Shown: in pieces, positions 44,323 through 56,572 of the stretch | Layout: the number at the start of each line of letters is the position of its first letter | Position numbering within the stretch: position 1 is the stretch's first letter | Assembly (NCBI GenBank): GCA_900312665.1 | Contig: ONZQ02000007.1 | Location: forward strand, 663,004-727,003 | DNA length: 64,000 bases | Origin: Cephalotrichum gorgonifer | Taxonomy: Eukaryota > Ascomycota > Sordariomycetes > Microascales > Microascaceae | Direction: 5' to 3' | The notes under the pieces: generated by a model | The model's input: only the letters and a program-made list of their open reading frames with translations | What the model was told of the DNA's origin: nothing | Database searches by the model: none | Made by a program: the position numbers and the translations under genes

Positions 44323-47300
44323 CCGCCGCAGCCGCCGCAGCAACCCCAGCAGCAACCGCCTCCCCAGTTCCAGTTCTCTCAGCCCACTGGGTTTGTGCCT
44401 TCGACACAGTCGAACACTGGTGCTCCTGCGCCTGCGCCTGCGCCCGTTCAGAAACCCCAGCCTACAGGGTTCTCGCAGATGGCAGCTTCGTTTCAGACCG
44501 GGCAATCCAAGCCCGCCCCAGCCCCGCCCCAAAAGAAGTCGAACAAGATCCCCAATATTCGACTGTCCTTCATCACCGCTCAAGACCAGGCGAAGTTCGA
44601 GACCCTGTTCAAGGCCTCAGTCGGTGACAGTGAGACGACTATATCGGGGGAGAAGGCTCGAGATCTGCTGATAAGGTCACGCCTTGATGGAGATTCATTG
44701 TCGCAGATATGGTGTGTTACACTGAGTAGCCCTATTTATCAAGAGACCATTATTCTAACGCTGCCGTCACAGGACATTGGCCGATACAACACGTTCCGGC
44801 CAGCTGCACTTCCCCGAATTCGCGCTTGCCATGTACCTATGCAACCTGAAGCTTACGAGGAACCAACTCCCCAGCACTCTACCGGAAAATATCAAGAATG
44901 AGGTGTCCAGCATGGTGGACATAATTAACTTCAGCATCGCTGAGGAGGCTGCGTCAGGCGCCACGTCTAATGCACCGGACTTCAACGCAAGGCAGAGCAC
45001 AGCCACGCCTCCCACTATCCACCAACCACAACCGCAGCCATCGAATTCTCAACTTCTCCAGGCTCAGATGACGGGTTATCCTGGGCAGCAGCCTGGCGCT
45101 ATGGGCCAACCTCATGGTCTACAGTCTCAACAGACGGGATACATGGGAATGTCGAACCCGCAAGCCACAGGCTATGGTGGCCCGCGGCCTCCCATGCCTC
45201 CTATGCCCACCGGCTACGGTCAAAACCTCTCCACCGGTTCCGGGCTGGGTGGAATGGCGCAGCCTCTGAATTCCCAGCCAACTGGTGTCCCCGGCCAGTG
45301 GGGCCTTGTCAATGCCCCGGCTACCGGCTTGCCAAACATTGATGCTCTCCAGGACCGTATGATGCCTCAGCAGGGTAGAGAGCAGCAAAGCTACACAACC
45401 GTAGGGCTCCAAGGAAATGCTGTGATTCCGTGGGCTATTACCAAGGATGAGAAGACTCGATATGATGCGCTTTTCCGCGCCTGGGACGGCATGAGTAAGG
45501 GCTTTATTGCAGGCTCCCAAGCCATTGAGATCTTCGGTCAGAGTGGCCTCAACAAGACAGAACTTGAACGTATCTGGACCTTGGCCGACACTGGCAACAA
45601 GGGTAGGCTAGATCTGGACGAGTTTGCCGTCGCCATGCACCTGATTTACAGGAAACTGAATGGCTATGCGGTCCCCAACACCCTCCCTCCCGAGCTGGTG
45701 CCACCATCGAGTCGAAACTTAAGCCAGTCAATTGGCACGATGAAGTCGATGCTTCACCAGGAATCTGAGTTCCGCAAAAATTCCGGTGCAGCCCTTCTGC
45801 CCCAAAAAACGGGAGTCAACTATGCCAAGAGCCACTCCCTTCGAAGCACTCCTAATGCGTTTGGCCGGAAAGATGGCTCTGCGTTTAAGAATAACGACGA
45901 CGACATAGGTTACAAGTCCAGTGCCCGACGCAGGATGGGAGGTTCCGCGTCGCCACGCCCGGACTCGCCGGCATCTTCCGTCACGTCCAACGATGACCTT
46001 ACCCTTGATCAGCTAAGGAAGAAGGTTCGGGAGAAGGAAGTTCTCCTCGACGCCATGGACTTTACTGATGAGAGGCACGCCGAGGAGGATGAGGTCCTCG
46101 ACAGACGTGACCGGAGGGAGGCTGAGGAGCTTTATCGACGGATCCGGAAAATCCAGGAGGACATTGACGCCCACCCGGATTCATCCTCAATCAGCGGCGA
46201 TTCCGACGCCGAGAGACGCGCCCTAAAGCGACAGCTCCAGAACCTCACGGACAAGATTCCCGAGCTCGCGTCTGAGGTTAGAAGGACGGAGAAGGCCATC
46301 GCAGATGCCCGTATGGAGCTCTTCCGACTCAAGGATGCCAAGGCAAATCCTGGCAGCGCATCAGCCATTATTGGCACTGGACCGGGCGGAACTATCACTG
46401 AATCGGATAGATTGAAAGCCAGGGCGAAGGCCATGATGCAGCAGCGCACGGCGGCACTCACCGGTAGGAAGGTCGACGTTCCTGGTGATGATGAGGATGC
46501 TGGGAAGCGAATGGAAGAGGAGAGCATTAAGGTCCGAACCGAAAAGGAGAACAACGAGCGCATGGTTCGAGACGTCGAGGATAGTGTCCGTGAGTTCGCT
46601 AAGGGACTTGAGGACAGCTTAAAGGACGGTGGCAGAGACTCGACCAGTGAGCATGAAAGGCGACGATGGGAAGATGGCCTCGGCGTGGAGGACGAAGTTC
46701 GCGACTTCATATTCGACTTGCAGCGCTCGAGCCGATCAGCTCGCATCCGAGCGCAAGAGAAACGGAATACTCGACCCTCCCCGGCCGTCGAGTCCTCGCA
46801 GAGCTCACCCGCACCGACGAGCCGGTACGAGAGCCCCCCTCCCCGCTCCACCTCTTCGCCCCTGGCTTCTTCTGGTGGCGGTTCGTATGCATCCTACAAG
46901 AACCCCGAGGACCGAGCGGCATTCATCAGGCAGCAAGCCGAGCAGAGAATGGCCGAGAGACTTGCTGCCCTTGGTATCAAAGCGCCTACCAAACCCGGAG
47001 AATCGCCTGCCCAGAGAGCTGAGCGTGAACGTGCCGAGAGGGAATCTAAGGTACGCCAGGCTGAGGAGGAAGATGCACGACGAGAGGCAGAACGTCAGGC
47101 CAGATTGAATGAGGAACAAGGTGTCCCCCCACCGGCACCGGCGCCCAAGGCTCCCAGTGCCGATGGTAAAAGGCCACCCCCACCGCCCTCCCGAAAGGGG
47201 GCCAAGATCGACGAGCCCGCATCCCAGCCAGCGGAAGAAGCTGCAGCTCAACCACCGTATGTCTATCCAACCACCCTCCCTGTGGAGCCGAGGCTCGGGC

Positions 47301-48568
47301 TTACTAACAATAACAACAGTCCTGCCAGCCGGAATCAACATGATGAGCTTGCGCAGGAGAGAGAAGCAGCTGAAGCTCGTGTCAAGGCCCTGGAGGAGCA
47401 AGTGCGCCAGAGTAAGCTGAAGAAGGAAGAGGAGAAGCGACGAAAGAAGGCAGCTCTTGCTGAAGCTAAGCAACGTGAGGGCAAAGAGCGAGAGGAAAAG
47501 GAGAGGGAGGCCAGGGAGAGGGCGGCCAGGGAGCAAGAAGAGAGGGAACGTGAAAGCAGACTCGCGGCTGAGCGCGCAGAGTTCCAGCGGAGGGAAGAGG
47601 AGCTCCGACGGCAGCTCGAGGCCGAGGACGACGAAGACACGTCGTCGGATGAGGAGGGCCCGGAGCAGATCACCCCTCAAGAATCCACGCCGATACACGG
47701 CAGCCAGGAACTCGAGCGAGCATCCTCCCCGCCGCCATCCGTCGTGGTGTCCCCTCCGGCAGTCGGATCAGCTGATGCCGAGAGTAAGAACCCTTGGTTC
47801 AAGATGATGGCACAGTCTTCAACTACGACGCCTACGTCTCAGCAGCCGCCGCAAGAGCCGACGACAGCTCCAACTCCTCCTGCCACTGACGCTTCAACCA
47901 ACCCGTTCTATCGCATGGCCGCCCAGCAAAGCAAGGCTGCGCCCGTCCCGGCACCCTCTGTGCCAGGGCCTACAATCTCACGCAAGCGCGATGACAATGA
48001 CGATGACGGGTGGGGCTCGGACAAGGAGGACGATTCCGACGACGAGTCGGACGGCGGCCGCCCAGGTGGCACCAAGGCTGCCCAACTGGCCCAGATCCTC
48101 TTTGGGACGATGGGACCTCCCCGACCGCTGTCTGCTCAGGATGGCAACCCTACATCACCGCCGCCGCCCCCAGCTCCCGGAGCAGACGCCCAGCCTAGTT
48201 CGTCACCGCCGCCGGCACCGCCGCCACCACCTCCCGCTGCTGCCGATGCGTCTCCAGGCGCCCCTCCGCCGGCGCCTCCGCCACCTCCTCCCTCGGGAGC
48301 ACCCGCAGCGCCGCCCCCACCTCCCCCGTTGCCGCCGACCTCTGCTCCAGCAGCTCCCCCGCCGCCTCCTCCAGGCGCTGGTGCACCAGCTCCTCCGGGG
48401 CCCCCGCCCCCACCGCCGATGCCTGCCGCAGGAGGGTCAGACGCACCCATGCGTCCCTCCGGCGGTCTAGGTGGCCTCCTAGGACAGATCCAGGCAGGAA
48501 AGGCACTCAAGAAGACCCAGACAAACGACAAGAGTGGCTCTGCCGTTGCTGGCCGTGTTTTGGATTAA
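43938..48568 (+). CDS. PAN1: PAN1, EH-domain endocytic scaffold (apparent frameshift)
   Basis: Exons are 43938-44711, 44773-47256 and 47320-48568. The protein would have about 1501 aa if one base is ignored near 44236-44248, where the frame shifts by one. The N-terminus is Gln/Pro-rich with many PQxTG repeats (sites of Ark/Prk kinases in yeast Pan1). EH domain 1 (from IPNIRLSFITAQDQAKFETL) spans the first intron; EH domain 2 starts at PWAITKDEKTRYDALFRAW, with a calcium-type loop DTGNKGRLDLDEF. A coiled-coil centre (TLDQLRKKVREKEVLLDAMDF), a charged Glu/Arg/Ala-rich region and a long poly-Pro tail follow, ending with a WH2-like GGLLGQIQAGKALKK. Pan1 with End3 and Sla1 activates Arp2/3 at endocytic patches. 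The 63-nt second intron (gtatgt, ctaac, acag) is a multiple of three and stays open, so an ORF-only model would retain 21 extra residues. Confidence 0.88.
44287..44319 (+). repeat. (CAG)11 triplet repeat coding poly-Gln
   Basis: Eleven pure CAG codons preceded by one CAA encode 12 Gln in the N-terminus of PAN1. Pure triplets are length-unstable, so copy number may vary among strains without changing the frame. Confidence 0.9.
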
Positions 48569-51500
48569 GGACAGGTGCTGTTGGGTTCGCGTTGGCGTAG
48601 CCCCATCCCCATACCGATGCTAGGAGCGCGCACCCTCAACGCCATCCTTTCATGCTTTTCTCCCGCAAGATCCATGGGGCAGCCTATGACAAGCGTGCCG
48701 TGCCACCTGTATTGTTTATATTCTCATTCAGAACGATTAATCTATAGTTTTAAGATGTTACTGCTCCGTCTTGACAGTGGTTGTTCCAATCTCCTCATCT
48801 AGTTTACTAAAACGTGATGTTTCCATTTCTCAACTAGGGTCACCTGTCTCTAGACACCGCCTCAAGATTTGCATTTGTAGGCGCAATGAAAATCCGTTTG
48901 CCCCGCCAGCCCTCCATATGGGTCCTCCATGGTGGTTTTCTCTGTAGCAGGTAGCGACACGGGACGTTACTCACGTAATTCGCCCACAGGGTCATTAAGG
49001 TAAAAAGGCATGGGACAGACCCCGAGACGCGTTGCATGCTTTCTCTTGAACACTGACGGATCATGATTACGACTATCTCCGTGCGTGAGAGAAGAGGGGT
49101 TTTATAATAATAAGACTTTGGGTGTCAGGAGACAGGCGGGTTCCTGCGCGAGGAAATGAGATGAGCTGCAAGCTTGTGTTCACCATGGTTTCTTCTTCTG
49201 TGGCAATTACTCTCGTATGTCTCGAGTCAAGCAAGGCCCAGGCCCCATCAGGGTGGATGGATGGACGACAGCCGCCCCCGCTTGTGGAGCCCGTTCCTGC
49301 GGAGTCTATGTATACCGGATGACGGGGCCGCCTTCCTTTTTCTAACAAGTAACTTCCCCGAACATGGGGCTAGTGAAGAACAACGGGGGTTCGACGTGTA
49401 TTGTATAGGTACAGGTATTGAGACCAGGTTAACATTGAGACTTACAACAGAGTTTCTCGCGATATTGTACTTGTACATATGTCCGAGTGAAAGTAATTTA
49501 GGAGTTGACTTACATCGGCTCTTGCTTGTGTTCGTCCTGGCAAAAATCAGGAACGTGGAGAAGTTCTGATGTCATGAGGGCTTTCCAGGAAATAAAATTT
49601 CCGGCCGGCATTTAATTACCTACTACCTACTCGAGCTGGTACGGATATATACTTGTACGAGGCACAACCGGGGCTCATCAAACCTTCGAGTATAGATCGT
49701 GGATCCTCGAATTCGAGGTGGCCAGGGAGATTGAAGACAAGCCACGATTGTCGGAAGCCGGGGCGTTCGTTATTTGTCGTCCAGTTCCAGCGTATGAATA
49801 TTAGCCCAAGTCTGGCGTAGTCTGCATTACAAGTACGTATTTTGGGCTCCGTATCAAATGCGAATTCTCCTGGATCCCCTTTGATCCCACAGGGCATCCT
49901 CCAGAAGAGCTTCCTGTCTGGGTCTAGTGAAATCGTACTTGTCCGAGAAAGGAACAGAATGTCGAAGTGATCGGGCAAGGCGATGACATCCCTACTAGTG
50001 GCATCAGCGGGACCGAATCTACAATTACCCCCCTTACCTAGCCAAGAGCTTAGTGGAATATGAGTTGACATGGGCGTTAAAAGCGACCCTTCGCATTGCG
50101 TACGTCCGAAGATAGAACCGAGTTATTAACACCAGACCAGACCGATGCCTGGTGGAGTTGGAGCAATTGGAAACGAGCTTATCCTGGCCTCAGGCAACAA
50201 GATTCAATCAAAGAGGTCGTGTGGGTCGTCCCCATTCCGATCGCTCATTATCATTGGCCATCTTACCCGCTCCGGTTTCGCGTTTCAAAACAACGCGTGT
50301 GGACGCGTCGATAGGTCCAGACTTCACCTCTCTGCGCGCCCGCGACAGGAAGGCCGGCGCCTGGCCATGAGACACCAGGCGAGCCGCCGTCTTGCACAGC
50401 CCCCCCATCCCCCCTTCTCTATCCCCGCGAACCAACAGAATCCTGTTTGCGCCTTCCTGTCGTCACCGGATTCCATTGAGTTCGGGGCCCTCGCGACACT
50501 TTCCGGCTGGGCCGGGTGGGGTCGGGGTCTGGCAGTGTTGGACCGACATCAGTGCGAGGAACAGGCCATAGTTAGGATGGCCACTCTTGCGGGGATGGGG
50601 CATGGGAGGGCTGTTCAGTGGGGTTTGATTTCTCTTAAGCTCAAATTCAAGTTAAACTCAATCATGGCGGTCTCGGTCTCGCGGACGGAGCAATCTAAGA
50701 GTCTGCAGGAGATGGGGCCCCCGGTGGGGGGTGGAGGATGGAGAGTGGAGAGGGGTAGGTGCCGAAAAGGCCCATTTAATCCCTGAACGGGCAAAGGGGG
50801 GACGTGGATGCTTGCATGAAATTCCTAAAAGCCTGCATACAAGCGTTGGATTCTTATTTGCTGGTGGGGATATCAGCTCGCCACTTGTACTTCGTATCGG
50901 CACCTCCCAGCAGCGGCCGTGACAAGGACAGAGTATTCCTGCACGATGTCTGCTTGATGCCCGATGACGATTTCATAAACGGGCCTTCTCTCGAGTGCTC
51001 GCTGTACGCGGCGCGACTCGACGAAACCTCGAGATTATCATGAAATGACGAGATGTCATCGCCTTCGTTAGCAGGTTATTAAAGGTTTGAGTGAAAGTGT
51101 GTGTCGGCAGTCAGTTCTGTGCGACAATTGTACCCCCGTACTCGCGCCACGTGCCGCGTCCTCCCCCTCACCGCGTTGATAAGTAGCATCCCGGGCGCGT
51201 CGGTTGACTCTGCCCAGGTTGGATGAAACGGACGGAATTCGGGTCAAGAAGCGGGTTTCCTTCCGTTCTCCCCTCTTCGTTTGGGTCTGACCACCGGCCT
51301 CTGCACGGGCGGCCGGCGTGGTCGCGTACTCATCATACTTGGAATTACTGGTCGCGGGCAGGGGGGATCTCAAAGTGAAAAAGTTGAAAAGTGAAAAGTC
51401 AGAATGCTAGAGCCGAGAAATGCGGAGACGAGGGCGGAGGCCGAGGCGGAGGCATGATGTCGGTTCAGTTATCCGACCATCAGATTGGGTTCATCGCCAG

Positions 51501-52744
51501 ATACCAACCAGACCGTTCGAGCCCGCACAAGTAATCATGTACTCTGAGCACACCAGGTGTGGCATTGGCATCAAACGCCCTGTAAATCACACTACTCGTA
51601 CGCGTAAACCCCTCATCTCCCCGAAACACATTCCCAACCGTCATTCGAGGCGATCGTGTCTCTGCGCTGCGATCCTCCCGCTCCTCGCTTCCCATTCAAT
51701 CCAACTCGCTCGGCCCCAATCGGAAACAGTTTGCAGTCCGTCTGCGCTCCATTCGACCAACTGCAGGGGGAACCCTGCACACCTTTTTCTGTGTCAGCCT
51801 GTACGTCTGCCAGCCAATCCACTCTCCGAAGACCTCGCGGGAATAGGAAGAAAAAAAAGTGGGCGGCCCGGAAAGGTGTGGTGCCTAATTAGTCTTGGTG
51901 GTGGCCTCTGGTGAGTTGGCACCCGATTTCAGACCTTGGCATGAGCCCAGAGGCAGGCAAGTACGACCGGCCCCCGTCCAGGAGTACCTTGCTTTGTACT
52001 TCCAGGTCCGACCGCCCCTCAAGCTTCCGTTGGTTGTCTGTCCCGGCCCCCACTCCACCCCCCAACTCACGCTGAAATCCCACCACCCGTAGGGCAGTGT
52101 CTCTCTTTTCGTTCCTGCTCTGCTCCACTTTTCCACCTTCCATTCCACCCAAATTCCTCGTCAGACTCTCCTCTCCCGGTCCCATATACCTCCATCCCTC
52201 CCTTTTCGCAGGCCATCATTCTTGTCACTCATATTCCCCGTCGCCATATCACCTTGTGTCTCCTTCCTACCCCTTCCCCGCCTTCGTTCTCTTTTCCTGA
52301 ATTACCATCTTACAACATCATTTCCGGGACACTGGCCGGCCTTTTCTCGTTCACGCAATACCAAACCGTCACGTCCTGCTCGACGCGTAGACCCGCGCTA
52401 TACACCGCCTGGAACCCTCGACCCTCGACCACTCTCGCGTTTCGTCACTGAAGAACCCTGTCAGGCCTTTCCGACACCGAATCCCTTTTCTCTCATCACC
52501 CCTTTCGGCCTTGACCGAACTTGTCTCCCTCACCTTGGAGCACATCCACCATCCCGAGTGAGGCCATCGTCGAGGTATGCCTCCTGATTTTTCTCCATCC
52601 TCTCATTTGGTTTCGCTCCACCCGCTTGCCCACCATTCTTCCGAGTGGTTGAGCCCTCTTACTCACATCCTCACGTGAAGACAGACGCGTTAGACAGCAT
52701 AAATCACCGCCGAGATCGTCCCCGCAGGAGGCGACACGGCCACA
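48569..52744. other. Largest intergenic region (4.2 kb)
   Basis: This contains the 3' flank of PAN1, one doubtful minus-strand ORF (49616-50071) and a long leader of the forkhead gene. The motif TACTTGTAC or a near form occurs at 49466-49478, about 49649-49658 and 49828-49840, and the G-form ACTCGTA near 51594. From about 52090 to 52620 the plus strand is strongly pyrimidine-rich, as expected for a long forkhead 5' UTR and promoter. I see no other gene. Confidence 0.45.
49616..50071 (-). CDS. Doubtful orphan ORF
   Basis: An open frame of 151 aa with ordinary, mixed composition (FWRMPCGIKGDPGEF, LGLIFIRWNWTTNNERPGF, FNLPGHLEFEDPRSILEGL) and no low complexity, unlike the GC-driven shadow frames around it. 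I do not recognise any family and see no neighbouring exon that joins it. It could be a lineage-specific gene, a gene remnant, or chance. The ATG is at 50071. Confidence 0.25.
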   Translation of the reverse strand: MSTHIPLSSWLGKGGNCRFGPADATSRDVIALPDHFDILFLSRTSTISLDPDRKLFWRMPCGIKGDPGEFAFDTEPKIRTCNADYARLGLIFIRWNWTTNNERPGFRQSWLVFNLPGHLEFEDPRSILEGLMSPGCASYKYISVPARVGSR

Positions 52745-55234
52745 ATGCCAAACCCAACCCGATATCTCATGCCAAACCAAGGAACCCAAGGCATAGGCGT
52801 CTTCGAGGACCACTGGAATCCAATGTCCATGATTCCACAAATCCCCCTGGTCCCGGCCTCGGTCGCGGCTCCAGCCCCAGCCGCTGCCCCGGCAGCATCT
52901 AGGAAACGACGCGCCTTGCAAGCAGCAAGCAACAATGTAATGCTCAACCCCCCGAACCATCCTGGTCGGGTAGCTATGTCTCCTCAGAAGCTCGCGCCAG
53001 CTTCCGCACCCGAACCCCTAGCCGCTTTAAAACCATCACAAGGCAACAAGCTCCAGCCGATGCCGATGGCCCCTCCCGCCTCTCTTCACGATAATAATAA
53101 TGCTACCGACTCGCTCCGGAAAAAGCCGTTCCTGACCAGGTTCAAGACGAATGCGCAGAAGCCGTCGGTCCACAACATGGCCCAGTTCGGGAAAGAAAAC
53201 GTCAGCCCTAACTACTTCTCCGGGAATGGTGCGACGAATATCGCCTATAGTTTTTCACACACCCAGCAGCCGCCGCCCCCGCCCCAGAAGACTGCGGGAA
53301 AGCGAGCCTTGATGGATGCAGCCAATATCAAAGATTCGAGACCAGCTAAGAAGGCGAAGACGACTACCGAAGAACCCCAAGGCGTGGAGATTCCTCCGCA
53401 CGACTCATTCCCTCCCATTATCGACAACGGATCGAAGCCCGGTCACAGCTATGCCACCTTGATCGGCATGGCGATTCTCCGGTCACCGAACCGAAGGCTC
53501 ACACTCTCACAGATCTATAAGTGGATTTCTGACACGTACTCTTTCTACGCTCCCGACGATGCAGGATGGCAGAACAGTATCCGACATAACCTGAGCCTGC
53601 ATAAGGCGTTCTACAAGATGGAGCGGCCCAAGGACGACCCTGGCAAGGGAAACTACTGGTGCATTCAGCCCGGGGTGGAGCAGCAATTCTTGAAAGACAA
53701 GCCCACCAGGCGGTACAACAACAGTACCACGGCTTCTGAAACCGTCATACAGGCGCGACCAGGGACCGCAACGAAGGAAAAGGAGAAGAACAAGACACCC
53801 TCGATACAGCCTCAGCCTCAATCCCAACTTCCGCAACCACAACCTCAACCACAGGCTAGGCCCCAAGGACAACCTTCCACCGAGCCAACGCTGCCACCCT
53901 CTCAGCCCGTGTCGGATGCCTATGCCAACCAGACCTCGCTTCCTCCGCTCCACACCTCTCAGGCCACCATCGCGCCCCCTCCCGGCCCGTCCTCTGACGG
54001 CACAATCCTCATATCCGATGGATTTACCCCCGATGATAACGAGAAGGCGGCGGGTGGCGAGCTGCCTCAGGACGCGCCTTACTCACCCTTGCCCCCGGCA
54101 ATGCACTCGTCGCCCCCCGTTCCCCGGTCCGTCCGCCCTACAGGGGGCACCTCCCCTCCACCCCTTGGACGCAATCCAACACCGTCGGCGTTCCGGTCAC
54201 AGACGCGTGGGTTCCTCTCAATGGACGACAGCGGATATATATCATCACTCGAGTCGTCGGTAATGAGGCAGAAACCGACCGGTCTCTTGACCTCGGAGAC
54301 CGATCGCCCCCGTATCAAGCGTGGTCGCGCCGAGGAAGAGATTCTGCGACTGAGAGCCTCCTCTCCACATAGTCCCAGCAAAGGTCGCTCGCGCAGCGGG
54401 TACGCCCCTGTGTCATCTTCACCTCTACGCCGGGAGCCGGGTATGCTTTTCCCCTTGACCCCTGCGGTGAAGCTCAAGTCACCAGTCAGGGCGCCTCCGT
54501 CAGTGTCTCCAAACACAAGCCTTCAAATCCATCGGAACAATATCTTCGACATGCTTCAGTCCCCGATTCGCAAAATGGCACCCGATGCCTTTGACAGCAA
54601 TGCGTTCCAATACAGCCCTGCATTCACATTCGAAAACATGGGCTTTGGCGGCGATATGGACCCCTCCAACACGGCTCAAGTTACGGGAGGCTTTGACTGG
54701 GATCTCTTGCACGACGACATCGGTGATAATGAATTCTCGAACCTTGTTGGGTTCCCGGACAGTTCGCCAACCAAACGCTCAGGCGCGACTTCGCGGATGG
54801 ACAGGTCACATTCGACCAGCGCCTTGCACGGCTCCATGAGCTCCATGTTCACCAACAAGCTCTCGAGCAACAACGTACCGATGCTAAGAGTCTTCGAAGA
54901 TAACACGGCAGATGCGCTGGATACTCCGACCCGTGCGCCTCGGAATGCGTCCCGCGCAGAGGCTTTCCTTCGATCGCCTGGCCCCCTATTGCAAACGCCT
55001 AGCAAGGTTCCGAATACTAGTGCACCGGCGGAGGAAGACTGGACCGGCCTGAACAGCTTAGACTCGACGCTTTTCGAGACAGACTCTGGAGGGTTTGACG
55101 GGGAGTCTGGAAGCTTCGATATGCTCCAGAGTTTCCAGAGGATCGGCTCCGGCGCGTCGGGTTCAGGTCCGGAATCCAACCAGTCGGGAACCTCGAAACC
55201 CAATCTTTCACGGCATTACTCTACGGGCTTTTAA
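52745..55234 (+). CDS. Forkhead transcription factor (Hcm1/Sep1-like)
   Basis: A single exon encodes 829 aa. The forkhead domain lies at residues about 229-315: SYATLIGMAILRSPNRRLTL, then IYKWISDTYSFY, and the recognition helix WQNSIRHNLSLHKAFYK, followed by GKGNYWCI. There is no FHA domain, which separates it from Fkh1/Fkh2 and makes it like yeast Hcm1 or fission yeast Sep1, cell-cycle regulators of septation and mitotic genes (orthology is inference). N-terminal residues 36-60 are Ala/Pro-rich and a basic SRKRRALQ segment is a probable nuclear signal. A Gln/Pro-rich stretch (residues about 355-385) and several SP/TP sites (SSPLRREPG, SPIRKMAPD) suggest cyclin-dependent kinase control. The stop is preceded by RHYSTGF. 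The ATG is the first in the frame and follows a long pyrimidine-rich leader. Confidence 0.88.
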   Translation: MPNPTRYLMPNQGTQGIGVFEDHWNPMSMIPQIPLVPASVAAPAPAAAPAASRKRRALQAASNNVMLNPPNHPGRVAMSPQKLAPASAPEPLAALKPSQGNKLQPMPMAPPASLHDNNNATDSLRKKPFLTRFKTNAQKPSVHNMAQFGKENVSPNYFSGNGATNIAYSFSHTQQPPPPPQKTAGKRALMDAANIKDSRPAKKAKTTTEEPQGVEIPPHDSFPPIIDNGSKPGHSYATLIGMAILRSPNRRLTLSQIYKWISDTYSFYAPDDAGWQNSIRHNLSLHKAFYKMERPKDDPGKGNYWCIQPGVEQQFLKDKPTRRYNNSTTASETVIQARPGTATKEKEKNKTPSIQPQPQSQLPQPQPQPQARPQGQPSTEPTLPPSQPVSDAYANQTSLPPLHTSQATIAPPPGPSSDGTILISDGFTPDDNEKAAGGELPQDAPYSPLPPAMHSSPPVPRSVRPTGGTSPPPLGRNPTPSAFRSQTRGFLSMDDSGYISSLESSVMRQKPTGLLTSETDRPRIKRGRAEEEILRLRASSPHSPSKGRSRSGYAPVSSSPLRREPGMLFPLTPAVKLKSPVRAPPSVSPNTSLQIHRNNIFDMLQSPIRKMAPDAFDSNAFQYSPAFTFENMGFGGDMDPSNTAQVTGGFDWDLLHDDIGDNEFSNLVGFPDSSPTKRSGATSRMDRSHSTSALHGSMSSMFTNKLSSNNVPMLRVFEDNTADALDTPTRAPRNASRAEAFLRSPGPLLQTPSKVPNTSAPAEEDWTGLNSLDSTLFETDSGGFDGESGSFDMLQSFQRIGSGASGSGPESNQSGTSKPNLSRHYSTGF

Positions 55235-56572
55235 GTCATGGGCACCAGATGGGGAGTGAGGAATGAGCACTCCGGACGTCATAACTTTTCTTTCCTTACT
55301 TTATGCATTATGATTCACGAACGAGCAATACGATACGGCGAGGAGAGGAAGACGTCGAAACGGCTCACCGATTCTAGGTGGATTTCCGCAATCGAAAACG
55401 CGAATGGGACGGGATGCGAGCGAATGGTATAGAATGATTTGTTTATGCTCGGTCATGAAACTCCGCGGGGAGATTGAACGGCCTTGGGATTTCTTTTCTT
55501 TGTTCTTTATTTGCTTTCCCCTCTTCCCCCTTTCTCATTGTCTTGTTCTCCTATCGCCTATCCGGTTTCGGGGAAGGGGGGGGGGGTTCTTGGGTTTTCC
55601 TCCTGTCATGATAACGATGGATGCTTGGGTAATGTTGGAGTAGTGTACCTGTTCTCTCAAAATAGGTCTGCTGGTTTTTTTTTTCGAGGTAGCGTTTCCT
55701 ATCGGTTACACTGTCCTCATTCATATCATCAACAGTTTGCGTTTTGTTTTGCGCCCGAAGGAGCTTGGGTTGGGTCTCTTAAGTTATTATGGGGGGGGCT
55801 TCAAGCCGGTTGGGATAGCAGGCGTTTCTTTTTCTCGTCCTTAGGGCTTAATATACGGGCCAATTCTATCTGTCTATTGTGTGCCATCTACCGTAGACGG
55901 TGGCTCTTAAAGTGATGACCGGAGAGCAGAGCAGCCCAGCACGAGGAACGGTTGTCTTGGGATGCGGTTAGAGTGGGTGAGATGAACAGTGAACATGTCG
56001 AATAACGGCACCAAGAACGATGGGGCTCAAAAAAAGGGGTGGGTATCATTATCATTTCATATTTACTTTCGTATTTACTTGCGTCTTCTCTCGCCCGTCC
56101 CTGTGCGCCATAAAGATGAAGAAAAGGCCAGCAAGCCCAGTGTCTCGTATCCTCCATTTCCCAGTAAACCCACGTGTAATGCGTTCAAGCAGGTGTAGTG
56201 CTCTCCCAGTAAAGAAAAGAAACCCCCAAAATTCATGCATCTCGCTCCTTTCGTTTGCTCAGAAGAAAACAAACACCCTTGCTGCCATCAAAACGCCCGC
56301 CATGCAAGCACACTCATCAAGCTCACCTAGAGCCAAAGAAAAAAAAAAGGATCCCCTAAAAAGGAAGAATGCCCACTTCCCCCAACCCCCGTACACTTGA
56401 TCCGTATTTCTTCTTGTTCCAGCAAAAAGGTCCAGCTGCGCCCATCTCTCCTCCCCCAACACCCCCCTTCCCCTTTCCTCTCCGTCACGCTACCCAGGGC
56501 AACACTCCCGCACACACCACTCATTCCTTGCCGGTCCGGGTCGGGCTATTGCGCGGTTTTGGTTCGTTGCGG
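55235..56572. other. Intergenic region between convergent genes
   Basis: This carries the 3' flanks of the forkhead gene (+) and ATG101 (-). It has several short G-, T- and A-runs (for example near 55577, 55675 and 56340). I see no gene. Confidence 0.5.

Noticed and set aside
50145..50786. 213-codon plus-strand open frame
   Set aside because: Composition is uneven, with no domain and no splice partner. It lies in a promoter-like region.
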